From Geomonas subterranea (lineage in GTDB: Bacteria > Desulfobacterota > Desulfuromonadia > Geobacterales > Geobacteraceae): a stretch of 64,000 nucleotides of DNA. Positions 42,300 through 50,976 of this stretch are shown here, piece after piece (position 1 is the stretch's first letter; every line of letters begins with the position of its first letter). The notes below the pieces were generated by a model. The model ran no database searches. It was given only the letters and a program-made list of their open reading frames with translations, and had not been told where the DNA came from. The position numbers and the translations under genes were made by a program. The DNA is taken from assembly GCF_019063845.1 (NCBI RefSeq), contig NZ_CP077683.1, positions 496,001 through 560,000 of the forward strand, read 5' to 3'.

Positions 42300-43115
42300 A
42301 TGCACGAGATAGCTATACAGAACGTCAATTTTTCCTATGGCAGCCAAACCGTACTGGAGGAGATCAACCTTACCGCCCAGGCGGGGGAGTTCGTCTGCCT
42401 CCTGGGCCCTTCCGGTTGCGGCAAGAGCACGCTGCTGAGACTGCTGGCGGGACTCGGGCTGCCAACGTCGGGTTGCATCACTCTGGACGGGACGCCGATC
42501 ACCGGCCCCGGCCTCGACCGCGGCGTCGTGTTCCAGGACTACAGCCTGTTCCCCTGGATGACCACCGGGCAGAACGTGGTCCTGGCCCTGAACCAGGCCT
42601 TTCCGGGCAAGAGCAAGGCCGAGCAGGCGGAGACCGCCCAGGCCTACCTGGAGATGGTGGGGCTAACCGACGTGTTCCACAAGCTACCCGGCGCCCTTTC
42701 CGGCGGCATGCGCCAGAGGGCTGCCATCGCCCGCGCCTTTGCGATCAACTCGCCGGTCCTTCTCATGGATGAGCCCTTCGGGGCGCTGGACGCCATCACG
42801 CGGGCCCGGTTGCAGGACCTTTTGCTGCAGCTCTGGCAGCACAACTCGCAGGAACGAAAGACCGTCTTCTTCGTCACCCACGACGTGGAGGAGGCGATCC
42901 TGCTGGCGAACCGCGTGGTGGTCATGGGGCTCAACCCGGGATCGGTGCGGGGCGTCTTCGAGGTGAACATCCCGCGCCCCCGCCAGCGCCAGGACCTCTA
43001 CAGCAACCCCGCCTTTACCAGGTTGCGGGACCAGCTGATCCGGGAACTGAATGCCGACGTGCTCCAGGAACTGGACGGCGGCCGGACGGTGCAAAGTGCC
43101 GGGGAGGCGATCTGA
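42300..43115 (+). CDS. ABC transporter ATP-binding protein, SsuB/TauB type
   Basis: A 271-residue ATPase. Walker A GPSGCGKST near residue 38, Q-loop FQDYSLFPWMTTGQN, signature LSGGMRQRAAIARAF near 136, Walker [13 protein letters not shown] near 158. It is the only ATPase in the long operon and must serve the permease at 46182. It may also serve the permease at 56879, whose operon has no ATPase. Two bases separate it from the next gene. Confidence 0.9.
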   Translation: MHEIAIQNVNFSYGSQTVLEEINLTAQAGEFVCLLGPSGCGKSTLLRLLAGLGLPTSGCITLDGTPITGPGLDRGVVFQDYSLFPWMTTGQNVVLALNQAFPGKSKAEQAETAQAYLEMVGLTDVFHKLPGALSGGMRQRAAIARAFAINSPVLLMDEPFGALDAITRARLQDLLLQLWQHNSQERKTVFFVTHDVEEAILLANRVVVMGLNPGSVRGVFEVNIPRPRQRQDLYSNPAFTRLRDQLIRELNADVLQELDGGRTVQSAGEAI

Positions 43116-43117
43116 GC

Positions 43118-43930
43118 ATGCGGCGCTTGGGCACCCTCTTGCTGGCGGTATCGCTTGCGCTGCTCGCCATCGGCGTAAAGCCGGATTCCGCCCAGGCCGC
43201 CGCGGCGATCCGGCTGGGGTATCTGGATGACCCCGGCAGCGCCCTGGTCCTGCTCGCCGAGGCGGGGTCCCTGTTCAAGGAAGAGGGGCTCGAGGTCAAA
43301 ACGGTTCGGTTCGACGACAGTGCCGCGGGTCTCGCAGCACTTGTCGCCGGAAAGGTGGACGTCGGTGCCTTCAGGGTAGCGGATACCTTGAAGGCCATAG
43401 CCAGGGGCAACCGGCTGCGGATCATCGCCGGCGGCGGTACCGACCGCACCGGGTCGCTTCTGGACGAGGTCGATACCTCGGGCCGCCTGGAGCGCGAGGA
43501 GCGCGGCATCGTGGTGACTTCGGCTGATCTCCCCGGGGCGCCGGACAAGGAGACGCTGGCCAAACTGGTGAGCGCGCTGATCAAGGCGGACCTGCTGCTG
43601 CACAACCATCCCGCCCGCGCCTGGAGCAGCATTCCCAGTCATCGCCCCCGTGAGGGGAGGTATTTCCGCTTCGACCCCGATCCCGATTACTATCGGCTGG
43701 CAGATATCTGGAAACGGCTGGACCTGCAGGCCCCGGGCATGGCGCGGAGCTTCCTCGCCGACCACGTCTACGACGAGATTTACTGTGACGCTCTCCACGA
43801 CCTGAAGGAAGGGGAGGGGGAGTCTGACCCCGTGTTGAAGAAATTAGCTGACAAGGCGGTCTGTCCCCCCGACTGCTGCCCCACCGGCAAAAAGAAGAGT
43901 GCCCCCGAAAGCAACCTCCCCCTCCCTTGA
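43118..43930 (+). CDS. Shortened ABC substrate-binding-like protein
   Basis: A 270-residue exported protein. Signal peptide to about residue 29, then the first lobe of an SsuA/NMT1-type binding protein (IRLGYLDDPGSALVLLAEAGSLFKEEGLEV; GLAALVAGKVDVGAF). The middle of the usual fold is shortened by about 60 residues after residue 110. The tail is Cys-rich (VCPPDCCPTG) and the last codons (SNLPLP) come from a C/G-rich repeat that begins there. It may be a diverged or decaying binding protein, or an accessory metal-binding form. Confidence 0.65.
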   Translation: MRRLGTLLLAVSLALLAIGVKPDSAQAAAAIRLGYLDDPGSALVLLAEAGSLFKEEGLEVKTVRFDDSAAGLAALVAGKVDVGAFRVADTLKAIARGNRLRIIAGGGTDRTGSLLDEVDTSGRLEREERGIVVTSADLPGAPDKETLAKLVSALIKADLLLHNHPARAWSSIPSHRPREGRYFRFDPDPDYYRLADIWKRLDLQAPGMARSFLADHVYDEIYCDALHDLKEGEGESDPVLKKLADKAVCPPDCCPTGKKKSAPESNLPLP

Positions 43931-44025
43931 CGGGAGGGGGCCGGGGGGTGGGTGAAGCCGCAAGCTGTCGAAATGATGCCACCTTCCCCCCACCCCCTAA
44001 CCCCCTCCCGCAAGGGGAGGGGGGA
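43915..44025. repeat. C/G-rich intergenic palindromic repeat, copy 3
   Basis: Same element and orientation as at 10868: CTCCCTTGACGGGAGG ... CTCCCGCAAGGGGAGG. It overlaps the last codons and the stop of the preceding gene. Confidence 0.85.
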
Positions 44026-44063
44026 TGACTTGGATGGTAAACACCCAATTAAGGAGGATTTCA

Positions 44064-45092
44064 ATGAAACGGATATTCGCACTGGTTGTCATGATCGCCC
44101 TGCTGGCCGGCAGCGCCTACGGCGCCCCCCTCCCCAAGCTGAGGGTGGGGTACGTGCCGGAACCGGCCCACGGGCTTTACTTTGTGGCCAAGGAAAAAGG
44201 GTTCTTCAAAGACGAGGGAGTTGACGTTGACCTGTACCAGTTCGGCAGTGCCGCCGAAGGAATGGCGGCACTCAAGGCGGACAAGCTCGACGTCGGCACC
44301 TTCGGCACCACGGCCCCCCTGGTCTTCATCAGCAAGGGGAGCGAGTTCACCTTCATCGGCGGCATGATGATCGGCGGGCAGGCGATCATCACCCGTCCCG
44401 AGCGGCTCGCCGAGCTCTCCGGCAAGGACCTGAAGGTCTACAAGGGTAAGAAGATCGGCCTGGTCAAGCTCTCCACCGGCGACGTCATCTTCAAGGGCGC
44501 ACTGAAGAGGGCAGGCATCGACTACAAGAAGGACGTCAACTTCGTCGAGTTCGGCAGCGTCGCGGCGGTGGTCGAGGCGGTCAAGAAAGGGGCGGTCGAC
44601 GCCGGCCTCGTCTTCCCGCCGCACTTCTCGCTGGCGGAGAAGAACCACGGCCTGAAGGTCGCCCACTACATCGAGGAGTTCTATCCCGACTACACCTGCT
44701 GCCGCATCGTCGCCCCCACCGCACAGGTGAAGGCGAACCCCGACACCTACAGGCGCTTCCTGGCCGCGCTGATCCGCGCCTACCGCTTCTACAAGACCAA
44801 CCCGGACGAGACGGTGAAGATCTACACCCGTGCGCTGAAGATCGACGAGGACATCATCCGCAACGAGACCTACGTGAAACGGGTGGCGGAATCGAACCCC
44901 GATCCCCTCAGGAAAGGGATCCTCGACTTCTGGCAGCACATCAGGGACGCGGGCTACATCACGCAGGACTACCCGATCGACCAGCACATCAACACGGCCC
45001 TGTACAAGCAGGCGCTCGACTCGATCGTTAAGCGTGAACCGAAGGACAAGGTGTACCAGCAGATGCTGGCCTTCTACAAAAAGAACAACTGA
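44064..45092 (+). CDS. ABC substrate-binding protein with Cys-Cys-Arg motif
   Basis: A 342-residue exported NMT1/SsuA-type binding protein; signal peptide to about residue 20. First lobe: LRVGYVPEPAHGLYFVAKEKGFFKDEGV; mid: GLVKLSTGDVIFKGALKRAGI; second lobe: KKGAVDAGLVFPP. Near residues 211-214 it has TCCRIV, a vicinal cysteine pair shared with the proteins at 45125 and 55833 but absent from the binding protein at 531. The pair could form a disulfide or bind a metal or thiol ligand. AAGGAGG fixes the start at 44064. Confidence 0.85.
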   Translation: MKRIFALVVMIALLAGSAYGAPLPKLRVGYVPEPAHGLYFVAKEKGFFKDEGVDVDLYQFGSAAEGMAALKADKLDVGTFGTTAPLVFISKGSEFTFIGGMMIGGQAIITRPERLAELSGKDLKVYKGKKIGLVKLSTGDVIFKGALKRAGIDYKKDVNFVEFGSVAAVVEAVKKGAVDAGLVFPPHFSLAEKNHGLKVAHYIEEFYPDYTCCRIVAPTAQVKANPDTYRRFLAALIRAYRFYKTNPDETVKIYTRALKIDEDIIRNETYVKRVAESNPDPLRKGILDFWQHIRDAGYITQDYPIDQHINTALYKQALDSIVKREPKDKVYQQMLAFYKKNN

Positions 45093-45124
45093 ACGGCGCC
45101 TGCCGGCGCACAAGGAGCCAAGCC

Positions 45125-46174
45125 ATGAAACGCATCTTTACCATCATCCTATCCCTGGCGCTGCTCGCGCTGGGTGCTGTGACCGCGGGGGCGGCAGAGC
45201 TGCACAAGCTCAAGGTGGGGCATCTCCCCACCTCGGGGCACCTCCTCTATTTCGTAGCCAAGGAAAAAGGGTTCTTCCAGCAGGAAGGGCTCGACGTGGA
45301 ACTGTTCCGCTTCACCAACTCCGGCGAGGGGCTGACCGCCATCAAGAGTGGCAAGCTCGACATCGGCTCTTTCGGCACCTCGGCGCCCTTATCCTTCATC
45401 GCCAACGGCGCCGACTTCACCATCTTCGGCGGGCAGATGGGGGAAGGGCACGCCCTGATTGCCAAGCCCGAGAACGCCGCACGCTTCAAGGATCTGAAGA
45501 ACTACCGCGGCGCCACCATCGGTGCCATCCGTCTCGCTACCGGCGACGTCGTATTTAGGGCGGCGCTGCACCAGGCCGGCCTCGACTGGCGCAAGGACCT
45601 GACCATCAAGGAGTTCGATTCGCCCGCGGCTGTGCAGGAGGCGGTGAAAAAGGGCGCGGTCGACGCGGGACTTACCTGGATTCCTTACTACACCATGGCC
45701 GAGAAGCAGGGGCTTGCGGTGGTGAAGTACTCCGGCGATGTCATCAAGTCGCACACCTGCTGCCGCCAGGTGGCGCTCACCTCCACGGTGAAGGCGCGCC
45801 AGGCTGATTTCGAGAAATTCATGGTCGCCCTTTTGAAGGCATACCGTTTCTACCAGGGAAACCACAAGGAGACCGTCGATATCGTGGCCAAGTACGTCCA
45901 GATCGACAAGGCGGACCTCAACAAGGATATCTATGGCGGCCACCTGCTGGTGAGTCCGGACCCGCACAAGCCGAGCGTGGTGCAGTTCTGGGACTTCATG
46001 AAGAAAGCCGATTACATCAAGTCGAAGGAAGCCATCGAACCGCACATCAACACCACCCTTTACGCGCAGGCCCTGACGGATCTCTCCAGGCGCGAGCCCA
46101 AGGAGAAGCTCTGGGCCAGCCTGGACCGGGATTTCCGCGACGGGGACCCGACGCTGCACATCAAGAAACACTGA
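45125..46174 (+). CDS. ABC substrate-binding protein with Cys-Cys-Arg motif (paralogue)
   Basis: A 349-residue paralogue of the preceding protein with the same plan: signal peptide, LLYFVAKEKGFFQQEGL, IRLATGDVVFRAALHQAGL, and HTCCRQVAL near residue 216. Similarity along the whole length suggests tandem duplication. Two binding proteins feeding one permease/ATPase set suggests that several related substrates are taken up. The permease gene follows seven bases later. Confidence 0.85.
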   Translation: MKRIFTIILSLALLALGAVTAGAAELHKLKVGHLPTSGHLLYFVAKEKGFFQQEGLDVELFRFTNSGEGLTAIKSGKLDIGSFGTSAPLSFIANGADFTIFGGQMGEGHALIAKPENAARFKDLKNYRGATIGAIRLATGDVVFRAALHQAGLDWRKDLTIKEFDSPAAVQEAVKKGAVDAGLTWIPYYTMAEKQGLAVVKYSGDVIKSHTCCRQVALTSTVKARQADFEKFMVALLKAYRFYQGNHKETVDIVAKYVQIDKADLNKDIYGGHLLVSPDPHKPSVVQFWDFMKKADYIKSKEAIEPHINTTLYAQALTDLSRREPKEKLWASLDRDFRDGDPTLHIKKH

Positions 46175-46181
46175 GGTCGCC

Positions 46182-47138
46182 ATGGAAGCCGTCCTATCAG
46201 CGGGAGCCCGCGTCGAGCGGGGTAGTATCGCCAAACGCCTGATCCTCTCCCCGGCGAGCGTCGTTTTCGTCCTGCTTCTCGCGGAACTGTTCTGGCCGGT
46301 GCCGGGAGAGGAATACCCGGCGTACCTGCTGGCGTTGACCGCCGCGGTGGAGCTGGTCTACCTGGTGCGCGTGGGACTTGCGCGCGGCGGCAAGGGGGTG
46401 GCGGGGGCCGGGGACGTCGCCGCCATCGTCTTCGGCATTCTCCTGGCCTGGCACCTCTGCACCACCCGGTTCGTGCTCCTGGACAAGATGCTCTTTCCCA
46501 AGCCGGAGCCGGTGCTGCGCCTGTTCGTGAGCGAACTCCCCGACATGCTGAAGGGGCTGGTCAACTCCCTGATCCTGCTGGTGAGCGGCTACCTGATCGC
46601 GCTCGCCACGGCGATCCCCCTGGGACTCCTGGTCGGCTGGCGCGTGCGGCTTTTCAACGCGCTGCACCCCTTTACCAAGGTGCTCGGCCCGATCCCCCCC
46701 ATCGTGTACATCCCGTACGCGATAGCGCTTTTGCCGAGCTTTAGGGCAGCATCCATCTTCGTGATCTTCATCGGCGCCTTCTGGCCGGTGTTCATCAACA
46801 CCGTGAACGGGGTCTTCAACATCCACAAGGGACTGCTCGACTCGGCCCGGGTGCTGAGCCTTTCCGAGCGGACCCTGCTCTTCAGGGTGATCCTCCCCGG
46901 CGCCATGCCCTCCATCTGCACCGGCGCGACCCTGGGCCTCGTTTTCGCACTGGTGCTTCTGACCGCGGCGGAGCTTATCGGCGCCAACTCGGGCATCGGC
47001 TGGTACGTGAAGAACTTCGCGGACTTCGCGGATTACCAGCGGGTGGTGGTCGGCATCATCTTCATCAGCATCGTGGTTACCGTCATCACCTGGGGCACCG
47101 AACGCCTGGAGCGCCGCCTGCTGCGCTGGCGCAACTGA
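46182..47138 (+). CDS. ABC transporter permease, SsuC/TauC type
   Basis: A 318-residue inner-membrane permease with an additional N-terminal membrane region of two to three helices before the standard core, which starts near residue 115. EAA loop around DSARVLSLSERTLLFRVILPGAMPS near residue 222, then GANSGIGWYVKNFADF. It receives substrate from the binding proteins at 44064 and 45125 and is driven by the ATPase at 42300. Confidence 0.87.
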   Translation: MEAVLSAGARVERGSIAKRLILSPASVVFVLLLAELFWPVPGEEYPAYLLALTAAVELVYLVRVGLARGGKGVAGAGDVAAIVFGILLAWHLCTTRFVLLDKMLFPKPEPVLRLFVSELPDMLKGLVNSLILLVSGYLIALATAIPLGLLVGWRVRLFNALHPFTKVLGPIPPIVYIPYAIALLPSFRAASIFVIFIGAFWPVFINTVNGVFNIHKGLLDSARVLSLSERTLLFRVILPGAMPSICTGATLGLVFALVLLTAAELIGANSGIGWYVKNFADFADYQRVVVGIIFISIVVTVITWGTERLERRLLRWRN

Positions 47139-47159
47139 TTTTTTCAAGGAGTTGCAAAC

Positions 47160-47816
47160 ATGAGTAAGAAGAACGGGGTCAAAAGCTGCAGCGACTGCGG
47201 CACCCTCAACTGCTACAAGCTGAATGCGAGCTTTCCCACGGGTTGCCTCACCGTGGGGCTCGACCAGGAGGAGCTGACCGAGGCGGTGGAGCTCTACAAG
47301 AACGACCCGCTGGTGTCGAAGATCTCCTGCTCCGCCGCCGAGGTGGAGGGGACCTACTACGGGCAACTGACCCGGGTCGAGGAAATCGCCGCCTTCGCCC
47401 GCCGCGCCGGCGTCACCAAAATCGGGATCGCAAGCTGCGTCGGCCTGGCCGCCGAGGCACGCACCTTCGCTAAATTCCTCGAGTCGCAGGGGATCGCGTC
47501 CTACAGCGTGCTGTGCAAGGTCGGTGCGGTGGAAAAGACCGAGACCGGCATCCCGAAGGAGCACAAGATCGATCCCGATGCCCACGAGTCCATGTGCAAC
47601 CCGGTGCTGCAGGCGCGGCTACTGGCGAAGCAGGACACCGAACTGAACGTGGTGGTGGGGCTCTGCGTCGGGCACGACTCGCTCTTCATCAAGTACTCGC
47701 AGGCGCCGGTCACCTACCTGGTGGTGAAGGACCGGGTGCTGGCGCACAACCCCGTGGGCGCGCTTTATACCGGCGGGACCTACTACAAGAAGCTCTTCGA
47801 CGGGAAGCTGCGCTGA
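47160..47816 (+). CDS. DUF1847 family metal-binding-type protein
   Basis: A 218-residue cytoplasmic protein. The N-terminal CSDCGTLNCYK and SCSAAEVEG, then IGIASCVGLAAEARTF, SVLCKVGAVEK, MCNPVLQA and GLCVGHDSLF match my memory of DUF1847, a cysteine-rich family common in anaerobes. At least seven cysteines are spread through the fold, consistent with a metal or Fe-S site. Function is unknown. It stands between the importer and the D4-K4 pair, as DUF1638 stands beside the UROD genes in the other operon. Confidence 0.75.
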   Translation: MSKKNGVKSCSDCGTLNCYKLNASFPTGCLTVGLDQEELTEAVELYKNDPLVSKISCSAAEVEGTYYGQLTRVEEIAAFARRAGVTKIGIASCVGLAAEARTFAKFLESQGIASYSVLCKVGAVEKTETGIPKEHKIDPDAHESMCNPVLQARLLAKQDTELNVVVGLCVGHDSLFIKYSQAPVTYLVVKDRVLAHNPVGALYTGGTYYKKLFDGKLR

Positions 47817-47861
47817 GACTTGCCTGCGCCGCGCCCGCTTCACTGCAGAAATGGAGGATCC

Positions 47862-49394
47862 ATGAGTTATTTCGACAACAAGGTCCCGCCCAAGCGCGAG
47901 GACCGTTTGAACGCGGTGATCGCGCACCAGGACAGCATCTGCGGCCTGGCCCGGAAAGGGAAGGGGGGCAAGAGCTGCCTGATCGACGACGGCGAGCGCG
48001 GCTTCACCCAGGGGACCATTTGCCTCCTGCTTCCGGCCCTCGCCATGCTGAACTCGCTGCCGGACAACGTCGTGCTGCTGCACAGTGCGCTCGGCTGCGG
48101 CTCCTGCACCCACTCCCAGAACGCGAACGTCCGCATGGGGAGTAACGCGCGCAGGGGGAAGGCGCAGGACGGCATCTGGCTCTCCACCGCGCTGGATGAA
48201 ACCGACGTCATCAGCGGCGGCGAGGACAAGCTGGAGCGCGCCATCATCGAGGCGGACCGGCGCTACCGCCCGGCCAGCATCACCATCGTGGCGGGGTGCG
48301 TCCCCGGGATCATCGGCGACGACATCGACGGCGTCGCGCAGAGGCTGCAGCCGCAGGTGAGCGCCAAGCTCCTCCCGGTGCACTGCGAAGGGTTTAAGAC
48401 CAAGATCTGGGCCACCGCCTACGATGCGGTCTACCACACCATCGGCCGCAACCTCCTGGAAGAAAAGGGGGTGACGGAGCACACGCCGCAGGACGAGCTG
48501 GAGGTGCTCCGCGAGCAGGAGCGCCTGGCGCGCACCGTGAACCTGATGAACGTCTCCTCCATGGGGCGCGTCGATGAGCAGGAACTGGAGCGGCTGCTGG
48601 TCAGTCTCGGACTGGAGGTGAACGTCTTCCCGGTCTTCGCCCACCCCGATTCCTTCGTGAAGGCGACCCGGGCGGCGCTTTCCATCAGCACCTGCCCGAC
48701 CCACGACGATTACTTCCTGGGCTACCTGGAGGAACGCTTCAACGTCCCTTCCATCATCAAGCACATGCCCATCGGCATCGAGAACACCAGCCTCTGGCTT
48801 CGTGACGTGGCGGCGCGCTTCGGCTTCGAGGGACAGGCCGAGCGTCTGATCGCCGCCGAGGAGGCGGAACTGAAAGAGGCGCTCGAAGAGTTCAGGCCGC
48901 TCTTTCAGGGCAAGAAGGTCTTCGTCAGCGCCGGGGAATTCCGTGCCCTGGCAACGGCGCGCCTGCTCCAGGAGATCGGTCTCGAGGTGGTAGGCATCCG
49001 CTCCTTCCACCACGACCATTTCGCCGAGGTGGAGTACGAGAAGCTCGCCCGCGAGGCGAAGACGGATTACGTGGTGGACATCGCCAACGTGCAGCCCTTC
49101 GAGGAGGCGAACCTTTTGAACCGGCTGAAGCCGGATCTCTTCCTCGGGCACGCCAACGGCAACATGACCGCGTCAAAGCTCGGCATCCCCACCCACGTCA
49201 TCTACAACACGGGGCTTGCCTACATCGGCTACCGGGGCGTCTATGAACTCGCGCGCCGCCTGCACCGCCAGCTCTTGAACCCTGCCTACAACCGGAACCT
49301 GGCTGAGAACCTGAGGCTCCCCTACAGCGACGCCTGGTACCAGGCCGAGCCGTTTTCCTATCTCAACACCCGCGGGAGGAGCGTCAATGAGTGA
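47862..49394 (+). CDS. Nitrogenase component 1-like alpha subunit (D4)
   Basis: A 510-residue NifD-like protein. P-cluster-type cysteines at 54 (TICLLLP), 79 (LGCGSC) and 146 (AGCVPGIIGDD); candidate cofactor cysteine at 278 (STCPTHDDY). It resembles D1 and D2 in length and in the THDDY motif. Additional N-terminal cysteines lie at 27 and 39. The region of the cofactor histidine reads VIYNTGLAYIGYRG, without His. It overlaps K4 by eight bases. This pair shares an operon with the corrinoid methyl-transfer genes. Confidence 0.88.
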   Translation: MSYFDNKVPPKREDRLNAVIAHQDSICGLARKGKGGKSCLIDDGERGFTQGTICLLLPALAMLNSLPDNVVLLHSALGCGSCTHSQNANVRMGSNARRGKAQDGIWLSTALDETDVISGGEDKLERAIIEADRRYRPASITIVAGCVPGIIGDDIDGVAQRLQPQVSAKLLPVHCEGFKTKIWATAYDAVYHTIGRNLLEEKGVTEHTPQDELEVLREQERLARTVNLMNVSSMGRVDEQELERLLVSLGLEVNVFPVFAHPDSFVKATRAALSISTCPTHDDYFLGYLEERFNVPSIIKHMPIGIENTSLWLRDVAARFGFEGQAERLIAAEEAELKEALEEFRPLFQGKKVFVSAGEFRALATARLLQEIGLEVVGIRSFHHDHFAEVEYEKLAREAKTDYVVDIANVQPFEEANLLNRLKPDLFLGHANGNMTASKLGIPTHVIYNTGLAYIGYRGVYELARRLHRQLLNPAYNRNLAENLRLPYSDAWYQAEPFSYLNTRGRSVNE

Positions 49395-50730
49395 GAATTT
49401 TGTCGAAAGGGCACGCTATCTCTGCTCCCTGGGGGGGGCGGCCGCCACGGTGACCGCGCTGCCGGGTGGCATTCCGATTCTGCACTCGGCCTCTGGATGC
49501 GCAGGCAACTTTGCCTGGACCCAGAACGGCGGCAGTGGCCTCCAGGTCGGGGGCTATTGCGGCGGGCTCACCGTCCCAAGCTCCAACATACAAGAGACCG
49601 AGGTGGTCTTCGGCGGCGAGGACCGCCTGCGCGAGGAGATTACCTCCACCCTCAAGGTGATGCAGGGCGGCCTTTACGTGGTCCTGACCGGCTGCGTCCC
49701 CGAGGTGATCGGCGACGACATCTTCGCCGTGGTGAATGATTTCCGCGAAGAGGGGGTCCCCATCATCGGTGCGGTCACCGGCGGCTTCCGCGGCGACTCC
49801 TACTGGGGGTACGACCTGGTGCTCCAGGCGCTCACCAAGGACTACGTGGCGAAGGGGAGCGCGAAGGTTAAGGGAAGGGTGAACCTCTGGGGCGTGGTGC
49901 CGTACATGGACCCGTTCTGGCGCGGCAACCTGGAAGGGGCGCGGCATCTGTTGGAGCTCCTCGGCCTGGAGGTCAATTCCTTCTTCACCCCGGCGGACAC
50001 CTTGGAGGGGATCAGGGCTGCCGGCTCCGCGGAACTCAACATCGTGCTCTCGGACCTCTACGGCCAGGGCGCCGCCGCGCTTTTCCGGGAGAAGCACGGC
50101 ACCCCCTTCGTCACTACCTCGCTCCCTATCGGGGTTTCCGCTTCCGAAGCGTTCCTGCGCCAGGTGGGCGCCGCGCTGGAACTCGACCCGGAATTGGTGC
50201 AGCGGGTGATTGATAGGGAAAAGCGGCACTACTACCAGATCCTGGAGCCGCTTACCGACTGCTACAACGACCTCGACCTGCAGCGTTACGCCGTGGTCGT
50301 CGGCGATGCCAACTACGCCGTGGCGCTCACCCGCTTCCTTGCGGACGACCTCGGCTGGCTCCCCGTGCTCACTGTCGTGACCGACAGGATTCACGAGAAC
50401 GGCCAGCCGGCGATTGCGGCCCGAGTTGAGCATCTGGCCTCCGGATTCAGCACCAACGTAGTCTTCGAGTCCGACGCTTCCCAGGTCCTCGGGCACCTGA
50501 ACCAGGTCTGGCCGCGTGCCGCCGGGCAGAAATACTACAACGCCTTCAGCCCCGCCTTCGTGCTGGGCAGCTCGCTCGACCGAGAGCTCGCGCTACAGAT
50601 CGGGGCGCCGCACCTCTCGGTCTCTTTCCCGGTGGCGAACCGCGCCGTGCTGGATCGTGGCTACACCGGCTTCCGCGGCGGCTTGAGACTGGCCGAAGAC
50701 GTCTTCGGGCAGATAGTGGCGAACAGGTGA
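49387..50730 (+). CDS. Nitrogenase component 1-like beta subunit (K4)
   Basis: A 447-residue NifK-like protein. P-cluster-type cysteines at 13 (LCSLGG), 38 (ASGCAGN) and 103 (TGCVPEVIGDD), and NIQETEVVFGGEDRL near residue 68. No N-terminal extension. It is most like K2 in its opening (FVERxRxxCxLGGA). It would form a D4-K4 tetramer bridged by two P-clusters. A reductase (NifH-like) protein to feed electrons is not encoded in the window. Confidence 0.88.
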   Translation: MSENFVERARYLCSLGGAAATVTALPGGIPILHSASGCAGNFAWTQNGGSGLQVGGYCGGLTVPSSNIQETEVVFGGEDRLREEITSTLKVMQGGLYVVLTGCVPEVIGDDIFAVVNDFREEGVPIIGAVTGGFRGDSYWGYDLVLQALTKDYVAKGSAKVKGRVNLWGVVPYMDPFWRGNLEGARHLLELLGLEVNSFFTPADTLEGIRAAGSAELNIVLSDLYGQGAAALFREKHGTPFVTTSLPIGVSASEAFLRQVGAALELDPELVQRVIDREKRHYYQILEPLTDCYNDLDLQRYAVVVGDANYAVALTRFLADDLGWLPVLTVVTDRIHENGQPAIAARVEHLASGFSTNVVFESDASQVLGHLNQVWPRAAGQKYYNAFSPAFVLGSSLDRELALQIGAPHLSVSFPVANRAVLDRGYTGFRGGLRLAEDVFGQIVANR

Positions 50731-50756
50731 GTTGGCTCCCCCTCCTTGGCCTTTAG

Positions 50757-50864
50757 CTCCCCCTCCCTTGACGGGAGGGGGCTGGGGGGTGGGTGAGGCG
50801 GCCAACGCGGGAAAGGTGGCACCTTCCCCCACCCCCTGACCCCCTCCCGCAAGGGGAGGGGGGA
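50757..50864. repeat. C/G-rich intergenic palindromic repeat, copy 4
   Basis: Same element and orientation as at 10868: CTCCCTTGACGGGAGG ... CTCCCGCAAGGGGAGG. It lies between K4 and the corrinoid-protein gene. Confidence 0.85.
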
Positions 50865-50976
50865 CGATAAACAAGGGAGGAGGACTCCGAGCAGGTTTAC
50901 CGGACAGGATTATCAACCCGGGAAAGGCTGGATTGCGAACGCGCAAAACCCAGAACAGGTAATGGAGGAATTGATA

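Noticed and set aside
29638..50730. True N2-fixing nitrogenase cluster
   Set aside because: NifH, NifE, NifN and NifV are absent in the window. K proteins lack the NifK N-terminal extension and D proteins lack a clear cofactor histidine. The neighbourhood is sulfur and corrinoid metabolism.
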